A DNA stretch of 64,000 nucleotides from Actinomycetota bacterium (GCA_009698615.1 WLPU01000006.1:1-64000), one strand, 5' to 3'; positions 7,679 through 17,075 are shown, numbered from the stretch's first letter. Made by a program: numbers and translations. The notes: generated by a model not told the origin, from the letters alone.

Positions 7679-9187
7679 TTATGAACCAGAATGAATGGAA
7701 GACATAATCGATCGAGAAATTGATGGATAATCTTTTGTATTTTCAACTTCCCCAACTAACTCGTAATCGCGCATAACAAGAATGCGATCAGAGATTGCGA
7801 TAATTTCGGCTAAATCACTGGAAATCAAAATAATCGATAACCCTTCATCGGCAAGTTCGGTAATAAGTTCGTGGAACGATGCTTTAGTACGCACATCCAC
7901 GCCAACCGTGGGCTCATCAATGATCAAAATCTTGGTTTCAGCAGCAAGCCATTTAGAAACACTCACCTTTTGCTGGTTCCCACCAGAAAGGGTTCCAGCA
8001 AGCTGGTCATTATCTACAACTTTTATACCAAGGCGATCGACATATTTAGATGCAACAACATCTTCCTTGCCGACATGGATGATTCCCAGCTTCTGCAAAA
8101 TTTTAGACAAAATGGTTACGGAAACATTTTTGCGCACCGAGAAATCCAGAAAGAGTCCTTCTTCCTTACGGTTCTCAGTGACATACCCAATCCGATGAAC
8201 ATGCAGGGCATCTCGGAAACTCTTGATCTTGACGCTCTTTCCACCTAAAAGAATTTCTCCGCCAGTGATTTCGTGCAAACCTAGAATGCTTCGTGCCAAT
8301 TCACTGCGACCAGCACCAACTAATCCATACATACCAAGTACCTCACCTGGGTAAAGTGAGAGTGAAACAGATTCGTGGCCAAGGGATGTTTTAAGGTTTT
8401 TCAGTTCTAGAACTGCATTTACTTGTCTATCAACTTTACGAATCACTACTTTTCGGTCAGCTAAGTGACGGCCCACCATCAGATCAACAATCTCGCTCTG
8501 CTTGTAATTGGCAAGCGGCTTTGATTCAAGAACACTCACACCATCACGGAGCACGGTCACTGTGTCACAGATTTCATACACTTCCTCGAGCTTGTGGCTC
8601 ACAAATAAAATTGCCGTGCCTTGGCTCTTGAGGCGACTGATTACTTCAAATAACTTGACTGTCTCCCCAGCCGTGATCGAAGCAGTTGGTTCATCCAAAA
8701 GAATTATTTGGGCTTTGGTAACAAGTGCTTTGGCGATTTCCACCAATTGCATCTGGGCTACTGAAAGATTTTTGATCCGTTCGTTGAGGTCGATTTCAAA
8801 ACCTAAAGTAGTAAGTGCCTCATTCGCTAGGCGAGTGCGCTCAGTGCGATCAATGATGCCTAACCGTAAAGGAGGATTGTGAAGCGTGATGTTCTCCTCG
8901 ACCGAAAACTCAGCGATCAAGTTTCTTTCTTGGTGGACAACGGCGATACCCGCGTGAGTAGCTTCAATCGGTGAATCAAAGAATCGTTCTTCACCATTAG
9001 TTTTGAGATTTCCTGCATCTGCGCGGTAAACCCCGGTAATTATTTTGATCAAAGTAGATTTTCCTGCGCCATTTTCACCCAGTAACGCATGGACAGTCCC
9101 GCCGTGCAAGGCCAGATTTACTTTATCTAGCGCTTGAACACCGGGAAAAGCTTTTGAAACTGATTCGACAAGGAGTTCGGCGCTCAT
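7679..9187 (-). CDS. CUT2 sugar ABC transporter ATP-binding protein (RbsA/MglA type)
   Basis: A 502-residue protein with two fused ABC domains. The first has Walker A GENGAGKST (about residue 40), a divergent signature LSVAQ and Walker B IILLDEPTAS. The second has a degenerate Walker A (GLVGAGRSE), the signature LSGGNQQK and Walker B ILIIDEPTVG. A good first site and a degenerate second site is normal for the CUT2 class. ATG 9187 is preferred to a start 54 bp upstream because it overlaps the permease stop in the typical ATGA fashion and the family begins near this point. It energises the two permeases encoded just upstream. Confidence 0.93.
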   Translation of the reverse strand: MSAELLVESVSKAFPGVQALDKVNLALHGGTVHALLGENGAGKSTLIKIITGVYRADAGNLKTNGEERFFDSPIEATHAGIAVVHQERNLIAEFSVEENITLHNPPLRLGIIDRTERTRLANEALTTLGFEIDLNERIKNLSVAQMQLVEIAKALVTKAQIILLDEPTASITAGETVKLFEVISRLKSQGTAILFVSHKLEEVYEICDTVTVLRDGVSVLESKPLANYKQSEIVDLMVGRHLADRKVVIRKVDRQVNAVLELKNLKTSLGHESVSLSLYPGEVLGMYGLVGAGRSELARSILGLHEITGGEILLGGKSVKIKSFRDALHVHRIGYVTENRKEEGLFLDFSVRKNVSVTILSKILQKLGIIHVGKEDVVASKYVDRLGIKVVDNDQLAGTLSGGNQQKVSVSKWLAAETKILIIDEPTVGVDVRTKASFHELITELADEGLSIILISSDLAEIIAISDRILVMRDYELVGEVENTKDYPSISRSIMSSIHSGS

Positions 9188-10170
9188 GCTGGTAGCACCT
9201 TCCTGCCTTCGTTCTGGCGCACTGTGCGACGGCGACGCCATTCACTCAGCGCAACAGTGGAAAGCACGACTACACCAACAGTCAGGCTCACAATGCTGGG
9301 ATCTAATGAATATTGCGCCCGCGCAATATCAACTAATCGAATAACGCCAGCTGCAATGACCGTGCCATACACAGCAACGGTTCCACCTGCCATTAGTACG
9401 CCACCGATTATTGGTGCAGAGAAACTAGAGAGCATCCAGTCCCCACCGATAGAACGGTTGATACCAGGCAACGATGCGATTGTGATGATCGCTGCAACGC
9501 CTACAAGGGCGCCAGAAAGAGTGTGAGCGATAAAGACTGAGCGAGAATTTGAAACGCCAGAAAGGCGCGCTGCAAGTGCGTTGCCACCTGTCGCAAGGAC
9601 TCGCCGCCCACTGCCAGTCCTGCTGAAGTACATCGAAAGCACCACCGATGTTGCAATTGCAATGACAAGTATGAGAGGGAAACCAACAATGTTCTTCTTA
9701 CCGAAATCGGGCAAAGAAGTTGGATATTTGTCGATCGTAAAGGTGCGGACAAGTCGATATTGAACACCAAGAAGAATTGTCATAGTGCCCAACGTGATGA
9801 TGAAGCCATTGAGCTGGGTCAACACAACGAGAGCTCCATTAATTGCACCCATAGCCGTGGCGCCAAGGAAACCAACCAATAGGGCAACTGGAATAGAAAC
9901 CTTATGATCAGCCATCTGCGTGGCCATGATTGCAGTGGAGACTCCACCCATGGCCCCTACCGCTAAGTTCATCTGGCCGATACAGAGCACAACCATCTGT
10001 GCCATTCCGATAACAATAGGTACCGCTAAATATGTCAAGAAGCCTTGAAGCGATGCCCTACTCAAAAGTACACCTTGGGAAGTTGATACCAATGCAAGGA
10101 AGCCAACAATAAAGATTATCGTGAGTGAAAGCTCTGTCATTCGATTACGGAAGAAACTCTTAAAGGTCAC
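9184..10170 (-). CDS. CUT2 sugar ABC transporter permease (RbsC type)
   Basis: A 328-residue, very hydrophobic permease of the RbsC/BPD_transp_2 family, with about eight to ten membrane helices. Family signatures seen are GQMNLAVGAMGG near residue 70, GGNALAARLSGV and the C-terminal GGVLMAGG segment. It overlaps the neighbouring genes by 4 bp on both sides. Having two different permease genes side by side suggests a heterodimeric channel, as in some rhamnose and other aldose systems. Confidence 0.92.
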   Translation of the reverse strand: MTFKSFFRNRMTELSLTIIFIVGFLALVSTSQGVLLSRASLQGFLTYLAVPIVIGMAQMVVLCIGQMNLAVGAMGGVSTAIMATQMADHKVSIPVALLVGFLGATAMGAINGALVVLTQLNGFIITLGTMTILLGVQYRLVRTFTIDKYPTSLPDFGKKNIVGFPLILVIAIATSVVLSMYFSRTGSGRRVLATGGNALAARLSGVSNSRSVFIAHTLSGALVGVAAIITIASLPGINRSIGGDWMLSSFSAPIIGGVLMAGGTVAVYGTVIAAGVIRLVDIARAQYSLDPSIVSLTVGVVVLSTVALSEWRRRRTVRQNEGRKVLPA

Positions 10171-11195
10171 GTTCGGCCTCGCATCCTGATGGCAGTAAAC
10201 ATTTTCTGAATCTGCCCCAATGAAAGTGCAGTTAATAAGACGAGTCCAAGTGCGATATTGAGCGTTTCAAGCCCAATGCCTTGAACTGAAAGTCCTTGGC
10301 GAATAATGAGTGTTAGCAGCGTCCCAATGAAAGTACCCAGTACTGCTACAGAACCGCCCGCCAGAAGCGTTCCGCCTAAAACGGGTCCTAAAAATGATGG
10401 CAGCATAAACTGGCTCCCGATTGCAGCAGTAAATGAGCCGTTAGTGAAGGCCAACATGATCCCAGCCAAGCCCGCCAATAACCCAGACATCAGGTGAGCC
10501 GTAATGACGCGACGATCAACTGGAATGCCGGAAAGTTTTGCTGCCCGCAAGTTTGATCCAGTTGATAAAAGTTCGCGACCTAATCGAGTCTTTGAGAATA
10601 TAAAGCCGATAACAGCTATTGCGATGATTGCTGGCACTAACATCATCGGGAAAATCTTTGGTCCGCAGACCCCAGCGACGCAGTATTGATGCCAACTGGT
10701 GTTTCGCCAGAACTCCATACCAGCAGGCTTAGTTGTAAACGCGGTTGTTGCACCGGTAAAGGTGACATAGATGTATGTAACAAAACCTAAAAGTGCAAAA
10801 TCCATAGCAAGGGTGACAATAAATGCATTGACTTGGGATTTTACAATAATCCAACCCGTAAGCGCACCCAAAGATGCTCCTACGAATAAACCCATGAACA
10901 AACCTAAAAGTAGACTCACATGCAAATATTGATATGCGGCCCCTGCCGCAAGTGCTGAAACTGCAGCCATGCGTCCTACCGCGAGGTTGAGGTGGCCGAT
11001 TGAGAGTGCGCACAACTGCGCCAAGCCGATGACCGAAAGAGTCGCCGCATCTCGAATCAGTGGATAGATAACAAAGTCTGCATTGAAAAAAGCTGAGTTT
11101 TTCAATCCAAAGAATATAAATAGCGCAACTGTCAAAAGTGAGAGCACAAATCTCTGGTCAGAAACCAGTGATTTTATTTTGTGCGCTACGTTCAC
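10167..11195 (-). CDS. CUT2 sugar ABC transporter permease (RbsC type), second copy
   Basis: A 342-residue paralogue of the neighbouring permease, with matching landmarks: GHLNLAVGRMAA near residue 70, STGSNLRAAKLSGI in the cytoplasmic loop, and GPVLGGTLLAGGSVAVLGT toward the C-terminus. A loop at about 150-180 (KPAGMEFWRN...HQYCVAGVCGP) has two cysteines and is absent from the partner. Likely forms a heterodimer with the partner. It overlaps both flanking genes by 4 bp, so all are translationally coupled. Confidence 0.92.
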   Translation of the reverse strand: MNVAHKIKSLVSDQRFVLSLLTVALFIFFGLKNSAFFNADFVIYPLIRDAATLSVIGLAQLCALSIGHLNLAVGRMAAVSALAAGAAYQYLHVSLLLGLFMGLFVGASLGALTGWIIVKSQVNAFIVTLAMDFALLGFVTYIYVTFTGATTAFTTKPAGMEFWRNTSWHQYCVAGVCGPKIFPMMLVPAIIAIAVIGFIFSKTRLGRELLSTGSNLRAAKLSGIPVDRRVITAHLMSGLLAGLAGIMLAFTNGSFTAAIGSQFMLPSFLGPVLGGTLLAGGSVAVLGTFIGTLLTLIIRQGLSVQGIGLETLNIALGLVLLTALSLGQIQKMFTAIRMRGRT

Positions 11196-12280
11196 GAAAC
11201 CCTCAACTTGTCTATAGCGTCGAAATTCCAGTCTATGCCAATTCCTGGAGTAGTTGGAACAAGTGCGAAGCCATTTTCAATCTTAAGTTCAGTATGAGTG
11301 ATCCCTCGAAGTTGTGGAATGTGTTCGACATAGAGACCGTTCGGGACTGCAGCCGCCAACGAAACATGAATCTCCATCAAAAAGTGAGGGCAGACTTTGA
11401 CGTTATAAGACTCAGCTAAATGGGCTACTTTCAGCCATGGGGTAATCCCGCCGATTCGAGCGACATCTACTTGAATAATTCCGGCAGCTTGCTGGTGTAA
11501 ATACTGCTGGAATTGCATCACCGAATACATAGTCTCACCTACAGCAACGGGGATACTTGTCGATTTAGCGAGTGTGGCATGGCCGACAACATCATCTGCC
11601 GGTAGAGGTTCTTCAAACCAAAAAAGATCAAGAGGCTCAAAAGCTTTTGCACGTCGTTTGGCTTCGGCGACCGTAAGCGATGTATTTGCATCAACCATGA
11701 TGTGCATTTTCGGCCCAACAGTTTGTCGCACGGCACTCAGGCGCTCGACATCTTCATGGAGATTGGGTTTTCCTACCTTGAGTTTTACTCCGGGCCAGCC
11801 ACGCTTCTGTGATTGTGCAGCCCCCTTGACCAATTCATCCGTTGTCAGATGTAGCCATCCGCCTTCGGTGTCATAAAGCGGAACTCGATCGCGAAATCCT
11901 CCGGCAGCAATCGCTAGTGATTGATTCGCGCGCTTGCATTTGAGATCCCAAATAGCTGTATCAATTGCGGCAACGGCTAATGAAGTAATTGCTCCGGTGG
12001 CCGTCGCCCGAGTGGAGTTATAAATATCGCTCCAAACTTTCTCAACATACTGCGAATCCATCCCTGTAAGTTTCGGGACGAGATAGTCACGCAGGAGAGC
12101 AAGTACCGCTGTTCCACCTGTACCGATTGTGTAGCTGTATCCAACTCCAGTGTTTCCATCGGCTGTTGTGATTCGAACAAAAATAGTTTCTTGCTTAAGG
12201 AATGCCTGAACTGAGTCAGTGCGAACGGTTTCAACCGGAATATCTATCAGAAAGACTTCGGCTGATGTAATGATGCTCAT
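11192..12280 (-). CDS. Enolase-superfamily sugar-acid dehydratase or cycloisomerase (MR/MLE type)
   Basis: A 362-residue mandelate-racemase-subgroup enzyme. The active-site pattern is present: KLKVG (two lysines near 165), metal ligands Asp in MVDANTS, Glu in WFEEPLP and Glu in AVGETM, then the Asp-His dyad (QVDVARIGG and CPHF) and Glu in YVEHI. Such enzymes abstract the proton next to a carboxylate. Galactarate or talarate dehydratase, sugar-lactone cycloisomerase and related activities are possible. It is coupled to the CUT2 transporter, so it should act on that sugar or its acid. ATG 12280 is preferred to TTG 12295, with GGGAAAG upstream. Confidence 0.85.
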   Translation of the reverse strand: MSIITSAEVFLIDIPVETVRTDSVQAFLKQETIFVRITTADGNTGVGYSYTIGTGGTAVLALLRDYLVPKLTGMDSQYVEKVWSDIYNSTRATATGAITSLAVAAIDTAIWDLKCKRANQSLAIAAGGFRDRVPLYDTEGGWLHLTTDELVKGAAQSQKRGWPGVKLKVGKPNLHEDVERLSAVRQTVGPKMHIMVDANTSLTVAEAKRRAKAFEPLDLFWFEEPLPADDVVGHATLAKSTSIPVAVGETMYSVMQFQQYLHQQAAGIIQVDVARIGGITPWLKVAHLAESYNVKVCPHFLMEIHVSLAAAVPNGLYVEHIPQLRGITHTELKIENGFALVPTTPGIGIDWNFDAIDKLRVS

Positions 12281-12325
12281 GGACCACTTTCCCAAATTTC
12301 TCTATTTCTTACTTTACTTGATAGA

Positions 12326-12356
12326 GGGCGGGCGATCCATTACAGATCACCCGCCC
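12326..12356 (-). other. Intercistronic RNA hairpin after the CUT2 binding-protein gene
   Basis: Arms 12326-12337 and 12345-12356 form a 12-bp stem with a 7-nt loop. The single imperfect pair is G-U in minus-strand RNA but C-A in plus-strand RNA, which points to a role in the minus transcript. No U-tract follows, so it is not a canonical terminator. Placed just after the binding-protein gene, it may protect that part of the mRNA from decay or weaken read-through, raising binding protein over permeases. Confidence 0.65.
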
Positions 12357-12372
12357 CTTTATCTACTACTGC

Positions 12373-13413
12373 TTACTTACAGGTCATGTACTTCGTTTGG
12401 AAGTCCTTGAGGATCTTCTTTGAAGTAGCTTGACGTGTTGCGTCGTAGGTCGCAACTGTGGACTTTGTTACCAAGAATGAACCGGAATCTACATAGAGAC
12501 CAGCTGTCTTCATGGTGCAAGCCTTTGAACCTAGGGCTGCAAGAACCCATGATCCGACGTATCCCTGTCCCCAAGGATTCTGAACAACAGTTCCCGAGAT
12601 CAGACCTGACTTGATAGCAGCCAAAATCTTTGGGTCATCATCAATTGCGATGACCTTGATGGGCAACTTAGTGGTCTTCACTCCATCAGTTGCTGCTACT
12701 GCTGGGTTATAAGCAGTTGTAACGATTCCGTTAATCTGCTTTCCCTTAGCGGCAAGAAGATCTGTAACAGCCTTTGTAGCTGTCTGAAGATCTGTGTCGA
12801 TGTCTGTGATTGTTGTTAGAAGCTTAACTTTTCCAGCAGTTTCGCCGATTGCCTTCTTAACGCCTTCCATACGACGGATGGTGTTGGCATCTACTGCGTT
12901 ACCTGTGAGGTGAACAAGGTTTCCCTTGCCGCCCATTGCTGAGATAACTGCCTTAGCTGCAAGGTATGCAGCTGCACCAGTGTCAGTGCTGAGGCAGAAG
13001 TCAGCTGTGTTCTTCTGTGGTTCTTTAACGATGTCATAGCCACCTGGGCATGATGCTAATGAACCAACTGCAAAGCCCTTGGCCTTGAGGTTAGCGAAAG
13101 TTGTGTTGATGTCTGAAGGTGATACGCCGAAGATTCCAAATGCGTTATAACCTTGAGCAGCAAGTGAATCAATCGCAGCGTTTTGCTTTGTCTGATCCCA
13201 TTCACCGGTTTCGTTGAAAATGGTTCCGCCTGTTTTGAATTCAGTGTTGGCAGCCTTGCCACCAGTGATCCATGGCTGGAAGTATGGGTGAGCTCCGCCA
13301 GGTACTAGCGCAACTTTAATCTTTGAAAAATCTGTAGCACTCGCAGCATATGCAACTGAAGGCACTGTCATTAAGGCGGCGAGAACTCCCGCCACTAACA
13401 TCTTCTTCTTCAT
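12373..13413 (-). CDS. CUT2 sugar-binding protein (RbsB/periplasmic-binding type)
   Basis: A 346-residue secreted binding protein with a cleavable signal peptide (KKK, hydrophobic core, SVAYA-A near residue 24) and no lipobox. The mature part is a Peripla_BP_4 type I fold: VALVPGGAHPYFQPW, QKNAAIDSL-like helix, FGVSPSD, and VIAIDDDP before a C-terminal GTVVQNPWGQGY ligand loop. It delivers a sugar to the two permeases and ATPase downstream. The gene is preceded by a clear ribosome site (GGAAGGAAT) and by a long leader with a stable hairpin. Its position beside fucose genes makes L-fucose a plausible ligand, but this is inference. Confidence 0.92.
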   Translation of the reverse strand: MKKKMLVAGVLAALMTVPSVAYAASATDFSKIKVALVPGGAHPYFQPWITGGKAANTEFKTGGTIFNETGEWDQTKQNAAIDSLAAQGYNAFGIFGVSPSDINTTFANLKAKGFAVGSLASCPGGYDIVKEPQKNTADFCLSTDTGAAAYLAAKAVISAMGGKGNLVHLTGNAVDANTIRRMEGVKKAIGETAGKVKLLTTITDIDTDLQTATKAVTDLLAAKGKQINGIVTTAYNPAVAATDGVKTTKLPIKVIAIDDDPKILAAIKSGLISGTVVQNPWGQGYVGSWVLAALGSKACTMKTAGLYVDSGSFLVTKSTVATYDATRQATSKKILKDFQTKYMTCK

Positions 13414-13481
13414 TCATATTCCTTCCGAATAAGTTCTTGCACGATGTGATCGGGGTTGATCCTGTCCGACAGCCAAGGGAT

Positions 13482-13513
13482 GAAGAGGGCCAGGGGGGAC
13501 CTGGGTCCTCTTC
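13482..13513 (-). other. Stable hairpin in the leader of the CUT2 binding-protein gene
   Basis: Seven bp (13482-13488 with 13507-13513) plus five bp (13490-13494 with 13500-13504) are separated by a small internal loop and capped by 5 nt. It sits 69-100 nt before the start codon, after the GntR gene stop. No U-tract follows, so it is either an attenuator-like element or a stabiliser of the leader. Confidence 0.5.
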
Positions 13514-13573
13514 AGTTCCTATAGGATTCGGTTGAGCAAGAGTTATCGAAAACGGCCAAAACAGCAAGTACCG

Positions 13574-13593
13574 CGTATAACTTTCTTATAACG
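13574..13593. promoter_or_regulatory. Imperfect inverted repeat, candidate operator
   Basis: The core TATAA-CTTTC-TTATA forms 5-bp arms with a 5-bp spacer, just before the end of the GntR gene and upstream of the binding-protein gene. A GntR-type operator is possible, but AT-rich palindromes of this size arise by chance. Confidence 0.25.
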
Positions 13594-13601
13594 AAATATT
13601 C

Positions 13602-14276
13602 CTAGGGCATTTCCAATAGGAAAGGCAAAATGCGCTCTCTCGAATTGACCAGATGGGTTAACATGGCGGTTCGGGCTAGCTTTATATCCCGGGACGCCAT
13701 CGCTTTGACGATATCTCCGTGTTCTTTCAAGGCCAAATTTCGAACTTCAGAAGTGGTAGGACTCAAACGAAATAAATGAAGGTGACAGTGAGTTTTCAAG
13801 AAGGCCGACTCCATAAAACTATTGCCTGAGAGCTGAAAAATTAATTGATGGAACCGAGCATCATGCTCGCTAACAAACCGGTAGGCCTTGTACTTGCTGC
13901 CTGGTGGAATCTTTTTTACCGTGGCTAACTCAGCCTTGAGTTTCTTTTCGCCATCAATTGTGAGTTTCTTTGTCGCAAGCTCAATTGCCTTTTGTTCATT
14001 TAAGAAGCGAAATTCATAGAGATCGAGGAGTTCCTTGAAGGTTAACACTTGAGTTGCCGAGTACCCTGTTAATGGTTTACGGACAACTAGCTCATCAGCC
14101 TCAAGGCGCGCTAACGCCTCTCGAATGGGAGTCTGAGAAACTTTCAAATCGCGCGCTAAAGCATCGATAGAGACACGCTCTCCTGGCAAAATAACGTGAT
14201 CCATTAACAAACTCTTGATCGACTCATAAATATCATCAGTGAGTAATGGATGATTTTTCGAGAGCACCTTTGCCAT
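13602..14276 (-). CDS. GntR-family transcriptional regulator (FadR/FCD type)
   Basis: A 224-residue regulator. The N-terminal winged helix is seen as LLMDHVILPGERVSIDALARDLKVSQ and ends with the typical TPIREALARLEADELV helix (about 50-70). The C-terminal all-helical FCD ligand domain has Asp, His and His metal-ligand candidates (EHDARFH, KTHCHLHLF, KEHGDIVKA). Start and the stop of L-fuconate dehydratase are adjacent, so the two are co-transcribed. By location it most likely senses a sugar acid and controls the fucose and CUT2 genes on both sides. Confidence 0.9.
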   Translation of the reverse strand: MAKVLSKNHPLLTDDIYESIKSLLMDHVILPGERVSIDALARDLKVSQTPIREALARLEADELVVRKPLTGYSATQVLTFKELLDLYEFRFLNEQKAIELATKKLTIDGEKKLKAELATVKKIPPGSKYKAYRFVSEHDARFHQLIFQLSGNSFMESAFLKTHCHLHLFRLSPTTSEVRNLALKEHGDIVKAMASRDIKLARTAMLTHLVNSRERILPFLLEMP

Positions 14277-15575
14277 TTAATTATTTACCCATGCTGGCCC
14301 TGTAGGAAATGTATATTCAGCAATACTTTCGGCGAACATCTCTGCACCGGCTCCTGGTTGCGTTGGTGCCATGTAACGAGCGCGCTTAATTTGAGTGGGC
14401 ACCACAAAATGTTCATGAAGGTGGTCCACAAACTCCACCACCCGATCTGGATTTTCCCCGCCGACTGCTACGAAATCAAACATGGCAAGGTGCTGAACCA
14501 TTTCACAGAGCCCGACTCCGCCTGCATGTGGGCAAACCGGGATCCCAAATTTAGCTGCCATCAAGATCATTGCGATATTTTCATTGACTCCAGCTACCCG
14601 TGAGGCATCTATCTGCATGAAAGAAAGGGCTTTCGATTGCAGCATTTGCTTGAAAACAACTCGATTAGCTACATGCTCCCCCGTCGCAACTCGAACAGGG
14701 GCAATTGCCTTTGCGATTGCTGCATGACCGACAACATCATCTGGGTTTGTTGGCTCCTCTACCCAATGCAAGTTCACATCCCCCAGCGAATTAATCCAAT
14801 CAATCGCAGCAGGAACATCCCATACTTGGTTTGCATCAATAGCTAAACGAACATCAGGGCCAATCGCTTCGCGCGCCAAACGCAGGCGACGCTTATCGTC
14901 TTCAAGCGATACGCCACACTTTAATTTAATGAGGGTAAATCCGTCAGCGACGGCTTCTTTTGCAAGGCGAACCATCTTTTCGTCGGTATAACCTAACCAT
15001 CCAGGAGTTGTTGTATAGGCGGGCAAACCATCTTTTAGTAGCGCCGCTTCATTCTTGGCACGATTGCCTTCAGCTTTTTTGAGAATTTCTAGAGCTTCTA
15101 CGGGTGTGATCGCATCACTGAGGTATCTGAAGTCAACAAGGTCAACAATTTCTTTAGGTGACATCTCTGATAAAACTTTCCAGAGTGGTTTCCCTGCGCG
15201 CTTCGAAATTAAATCCCAGACGGCATTAATGACAGCACCGGCGGCCATATGGGTGACGCCCTTTTCTGGACCCAGCCACCGCATCTGAGAATCCCTAACT
15301 AAACTTCGGGCAAAATCTCCCATGGTGCGTGCAAGATCATCAACATCGCGGCCCACGGCATACCCAGCGAGTAAATCTATAGCTGCACATTCCAAATCGT
15401 TGCCGCGCCCAATGGTGAAGACGAGGCTATGACCTGCCAGTGCGTTGTCATCTGTTTCCAGAACTAGGTATGCAGCCGAATAATCTGGATCTTGATTCAT
15501 CGCATCTGAGCCATCTAGGCCTCGTGAGGTCGGAAAACGCACATCTACGGTATGAAATCCCGTGATCTTCGGCAT
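14277..15575 (-). CDS. L-fuconate dehydratase
   Basis: A 432-residue enolase-superfamily enzyme that removes water from L-fuconate to give 2-keto-3-deoxy-L-fuconate. The N-terminal specificity region [19 protein letters not shown] and [14 protein letters not shown] are characteristic of this subfamily, as are TTTPGWLGY and the KLKCG lysine pair. Metal ligands are Asp in AIDANQVW, Glu in VEEPTNPDD and Glu in ATGEH; the catalytic His is in CPHAGG. Length matches the known fuconate dehydratases (about 440). It is first in the operon with the GntR gene and diverges from the other fucose-pathway genes. Ribosome site AGAAGGA is present. Confidence 0.93.
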   Translation of the reverse strand: MPKITGFHTVDVRFPTSRGLDGSDAMNQDPDYSAAYLVLETDDNALAGHSLVFTIGRGNDLECAAIDLLAGYAVGRDVDDLARTMGDFARSLVRDSQMRWLGPEKGVTHMAAGAVINAVWDLISKRAGKPLWKVLSEMSPKEIVDLVDFRYLSDAITPVEALEILKKAEGNRAKNEAALLKDGLPAYTTTPGWLGYTDEKMVRLAKEAVADGFTLIKLKCGVSLEDDKRRLRLAREAIGPDVRLAIDANQVWDVPAAIDWINSLGDVNLHWVEEPTNPDDVVGHAAIAKAIAPVRVATGEHVANRVVFKQMLQSKALSFMQIDASRVAGVNENIAMILMAAKFGIPVCPHAGGVGLCEMVQHLAMFDFVAVGGENPDRVVEFVDHLHEHFVVPTQIKRARYMAPTQPGAGAEMFAESIAEYTFPTGPAWVNN

Positions 15576-15633
15576 CTGTTTTCCTTCTACAACTGTCTCA
15601 TAATCGATGGCTTCGCTATTTACGAAAAATCCT

Positions 15634-15649
15634 ATACGATAAAACGTAT
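15634..15649. promoter_or_regulatory. Palindrome in the divergent fucose promoter region
   Basis: ATACG-ATAAAA-CGTAT sits midway between the divergent starts of fuconate dehydratase (15575) and the aldose dehydrogenase (15704). A perfect 5-bp inverted repeat at this point is a reasonable candidate binding site for the GntR regulator encoded at 13602, but this is position-based inference. Confidence 0.4.
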
Positions 15650-15703
15650 GTAATCTAGCCCCCTGTATTGGCCAACTGTTTCACCATTGATTAGGAGCAC
15701 CGA

Positions 15704-16678
15704 GTGGCACGTCATAGTGAGAAAGTAAAAATCAAGCGCACGGGATTAGAAATGACGCGGCTCGGGCTAGGCACAGCGCCCCTCGGCGGACTATTTAATT
15801 CCGTCAAGGAGAGCGACAGCGATGAACTTATTGCCACTGCGTTTGAGCAAGGTATCAATTTCTTTGACACCGCTCCCCTCTATGGCCACGGCCGAGCTGA
15901 AATTCGTTTAGGAAGAGGACTGCGCGCTGCCGGTAAACCGTTCGTTCTGTCTACCAAGGTTGGACGCGTTTTAAATGCAGCAAAAGATCCAGATATCGGT
16001 TGGTTTGCCGATGCCGATAAATCTCTCGAGCCGATTTATGACTATTCAGCCGACGGAATTAAGCGATCCATCGAAGAAAGCTTAAAGCGCCTCGGAGTCG
16101 ACCACATAGATATTGCTCTCATGCACGATGCTGATGACCATATTCCCGAAGCAATAAATAAAGTCTTCCCAGCCCTTGCAGAGCTTCGCTCGCAGGGTGT
16201 CATCAACGCTGTGGGAATGGGAATGAACTGGTGTGCTCCCTCCATTGCGATCATGAAAGATACAGACCTTGATATTGCACTTATTGCTGGAAGATTTTCA
16301 TTACTAGATCAAGATGCACAAAATGAACTATTCCCCCTTGCCATTGCTAGGAATGTGTCAATCATCATTGGTGGCGTTTATAACTCTGGCGTTTTAGCCA
16401 ACCCAAATCCTGGCGCAATGTATAACTACCTTCCAGCATCAGATGAAATCATTGCTCGCGCGCGAAAAATTGGAGCATTTCTGGCCGAACGAAATGTTTC
16501 ACTGACTGCTGCGGCGCTTCAATTCCCACTTCGCCACCCTGCAGTGACGACAGTCTTGACCGGGTCTCGAAGCAAAGCAGAACTCCTAGCAAACATTGCG
16601 GACTATGACTCCACTTTGCCTCCAAGTATTTGGAGTGAACTCGAAGCAGCCGGCCTAGTCCAGCCCCTTAAGGTTTAA
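15704..16678 (+). CDS. Aldo/keto reductase, probable L-fucose (D-threo-aldose) 1-dehydrogenase
   Basis: A 324-residue TIM-barrel AKR. The catalytic tetrad is visible: Asp and Tyr in FFDTAPLYGHG (about 52-58), Lys in LSTKVGR and His in ALMHDAD. The sequence style (LGLGTAPLGGLF, LGRGLR) matches D-threo-aldose/L-fucose 1-dehydrogenases, which oxidise L-fucose to the lactone with NAD(P)+. It starts at GTG 15704 after an AGGAG. It is followed by a mutarotase and a lactonase, the next and accompanying steps in that pathway. Confidence 0.85.
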   Translation: MARHSEKVKIKRTGLEMTRLGLGTAPLGGLFNSVKESDSDELIATAFEQGINFFDTAPLYGHGRAEIRLGRGLRAAGKPFVLSTKVGRVLNAAKDPDIGWFADADKSLEPIYDYSADGIKRSIEESLKRLGVDHIDIALMHDADDHIPEAINKVFPALAELRSQGVINAVGMGMNWCAPSIAIMKDTDLDIALIAGRFSLLDQDAQNELFPLAIARNVSIIIGGVYNSGVLANPNPGAMYNYLPASDEIIARARKIGAFLAERNVSLTAAALQFPLRHPAVTTVLTGSRSKAELLANIADYDSTLPPSIWSELEAAGLVQPLKV

Positions 16679-16685
16679 ACAGTCC

Positions 16686-17015
16686 ATGCCCATAAAGAGA
16701 ATTGCCTCAGTTATTGGCGTGAAACCTGCAGATATTGTTGAATACGAAAGAATTCATGCAGATGTTTGGCCAGATGTGTTAGCAGCAATCAAAAAAGCCA
16801 ATGTTCAAAATTATTCAATATTTCGCCACGGCAATTTACTTTTTTCATACATGGAGTACACGGGAAATAACTACGAAGCTGACATGGCTTCTATCGCAGC
16901 AGACCTAGTCACTCAAGAATGGTGGAAAGTAACAGCACCAATGCAGGAGCAGGTTGCTGAAGTCATCGGAGATGAATGGTGGCATGTAATCCCTGAGGCA
17001 TTTCACTTAGATTAG
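16686..17015 (+). CDS. L-rhamnose/L-fucose mutarotase (RhaM family)
   Basis: A 109-residue single-domain protein of the L-rhamnose mutarotase family, interconverting alpha and beta anomers of a 6-deoxyhexose. Typical features: EYERIHADVWPDVL near the N-terminus (His and Trp of the active site), NYSIFRHGN, LLFSYMEY, and the TQEWWKVT and EWWHVIPEAFHLD aromatic clusters. The length is normal. It starts 7 bp after the dehydrogenase. In this neighbourhood L-fucose is the likely substrate. Confidence 0.9.
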   Translation: MPIKRIASVIGVKPADIVEYERIHADVWPDVLAAIKKANVQNYSIFRHGNLLFSYMEYTGNNYEADMASIAADLVTQEWWKVTAPMQEQVAEVIGDEWWHVIPEAFHLD

Positions 17016-17075
17016 ATAAAAAGTTCCTGCCGGATAGATCAAACACAATCGAGCGAAATAGGAGAGAAATCGACC

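Noticed and set aside
12326-12356. Rho-independent terminator after the CUT2 binding-protein gene
   Set aside because: No run of U follows in the operon direction, and the following gene has no evident promoter of its own.
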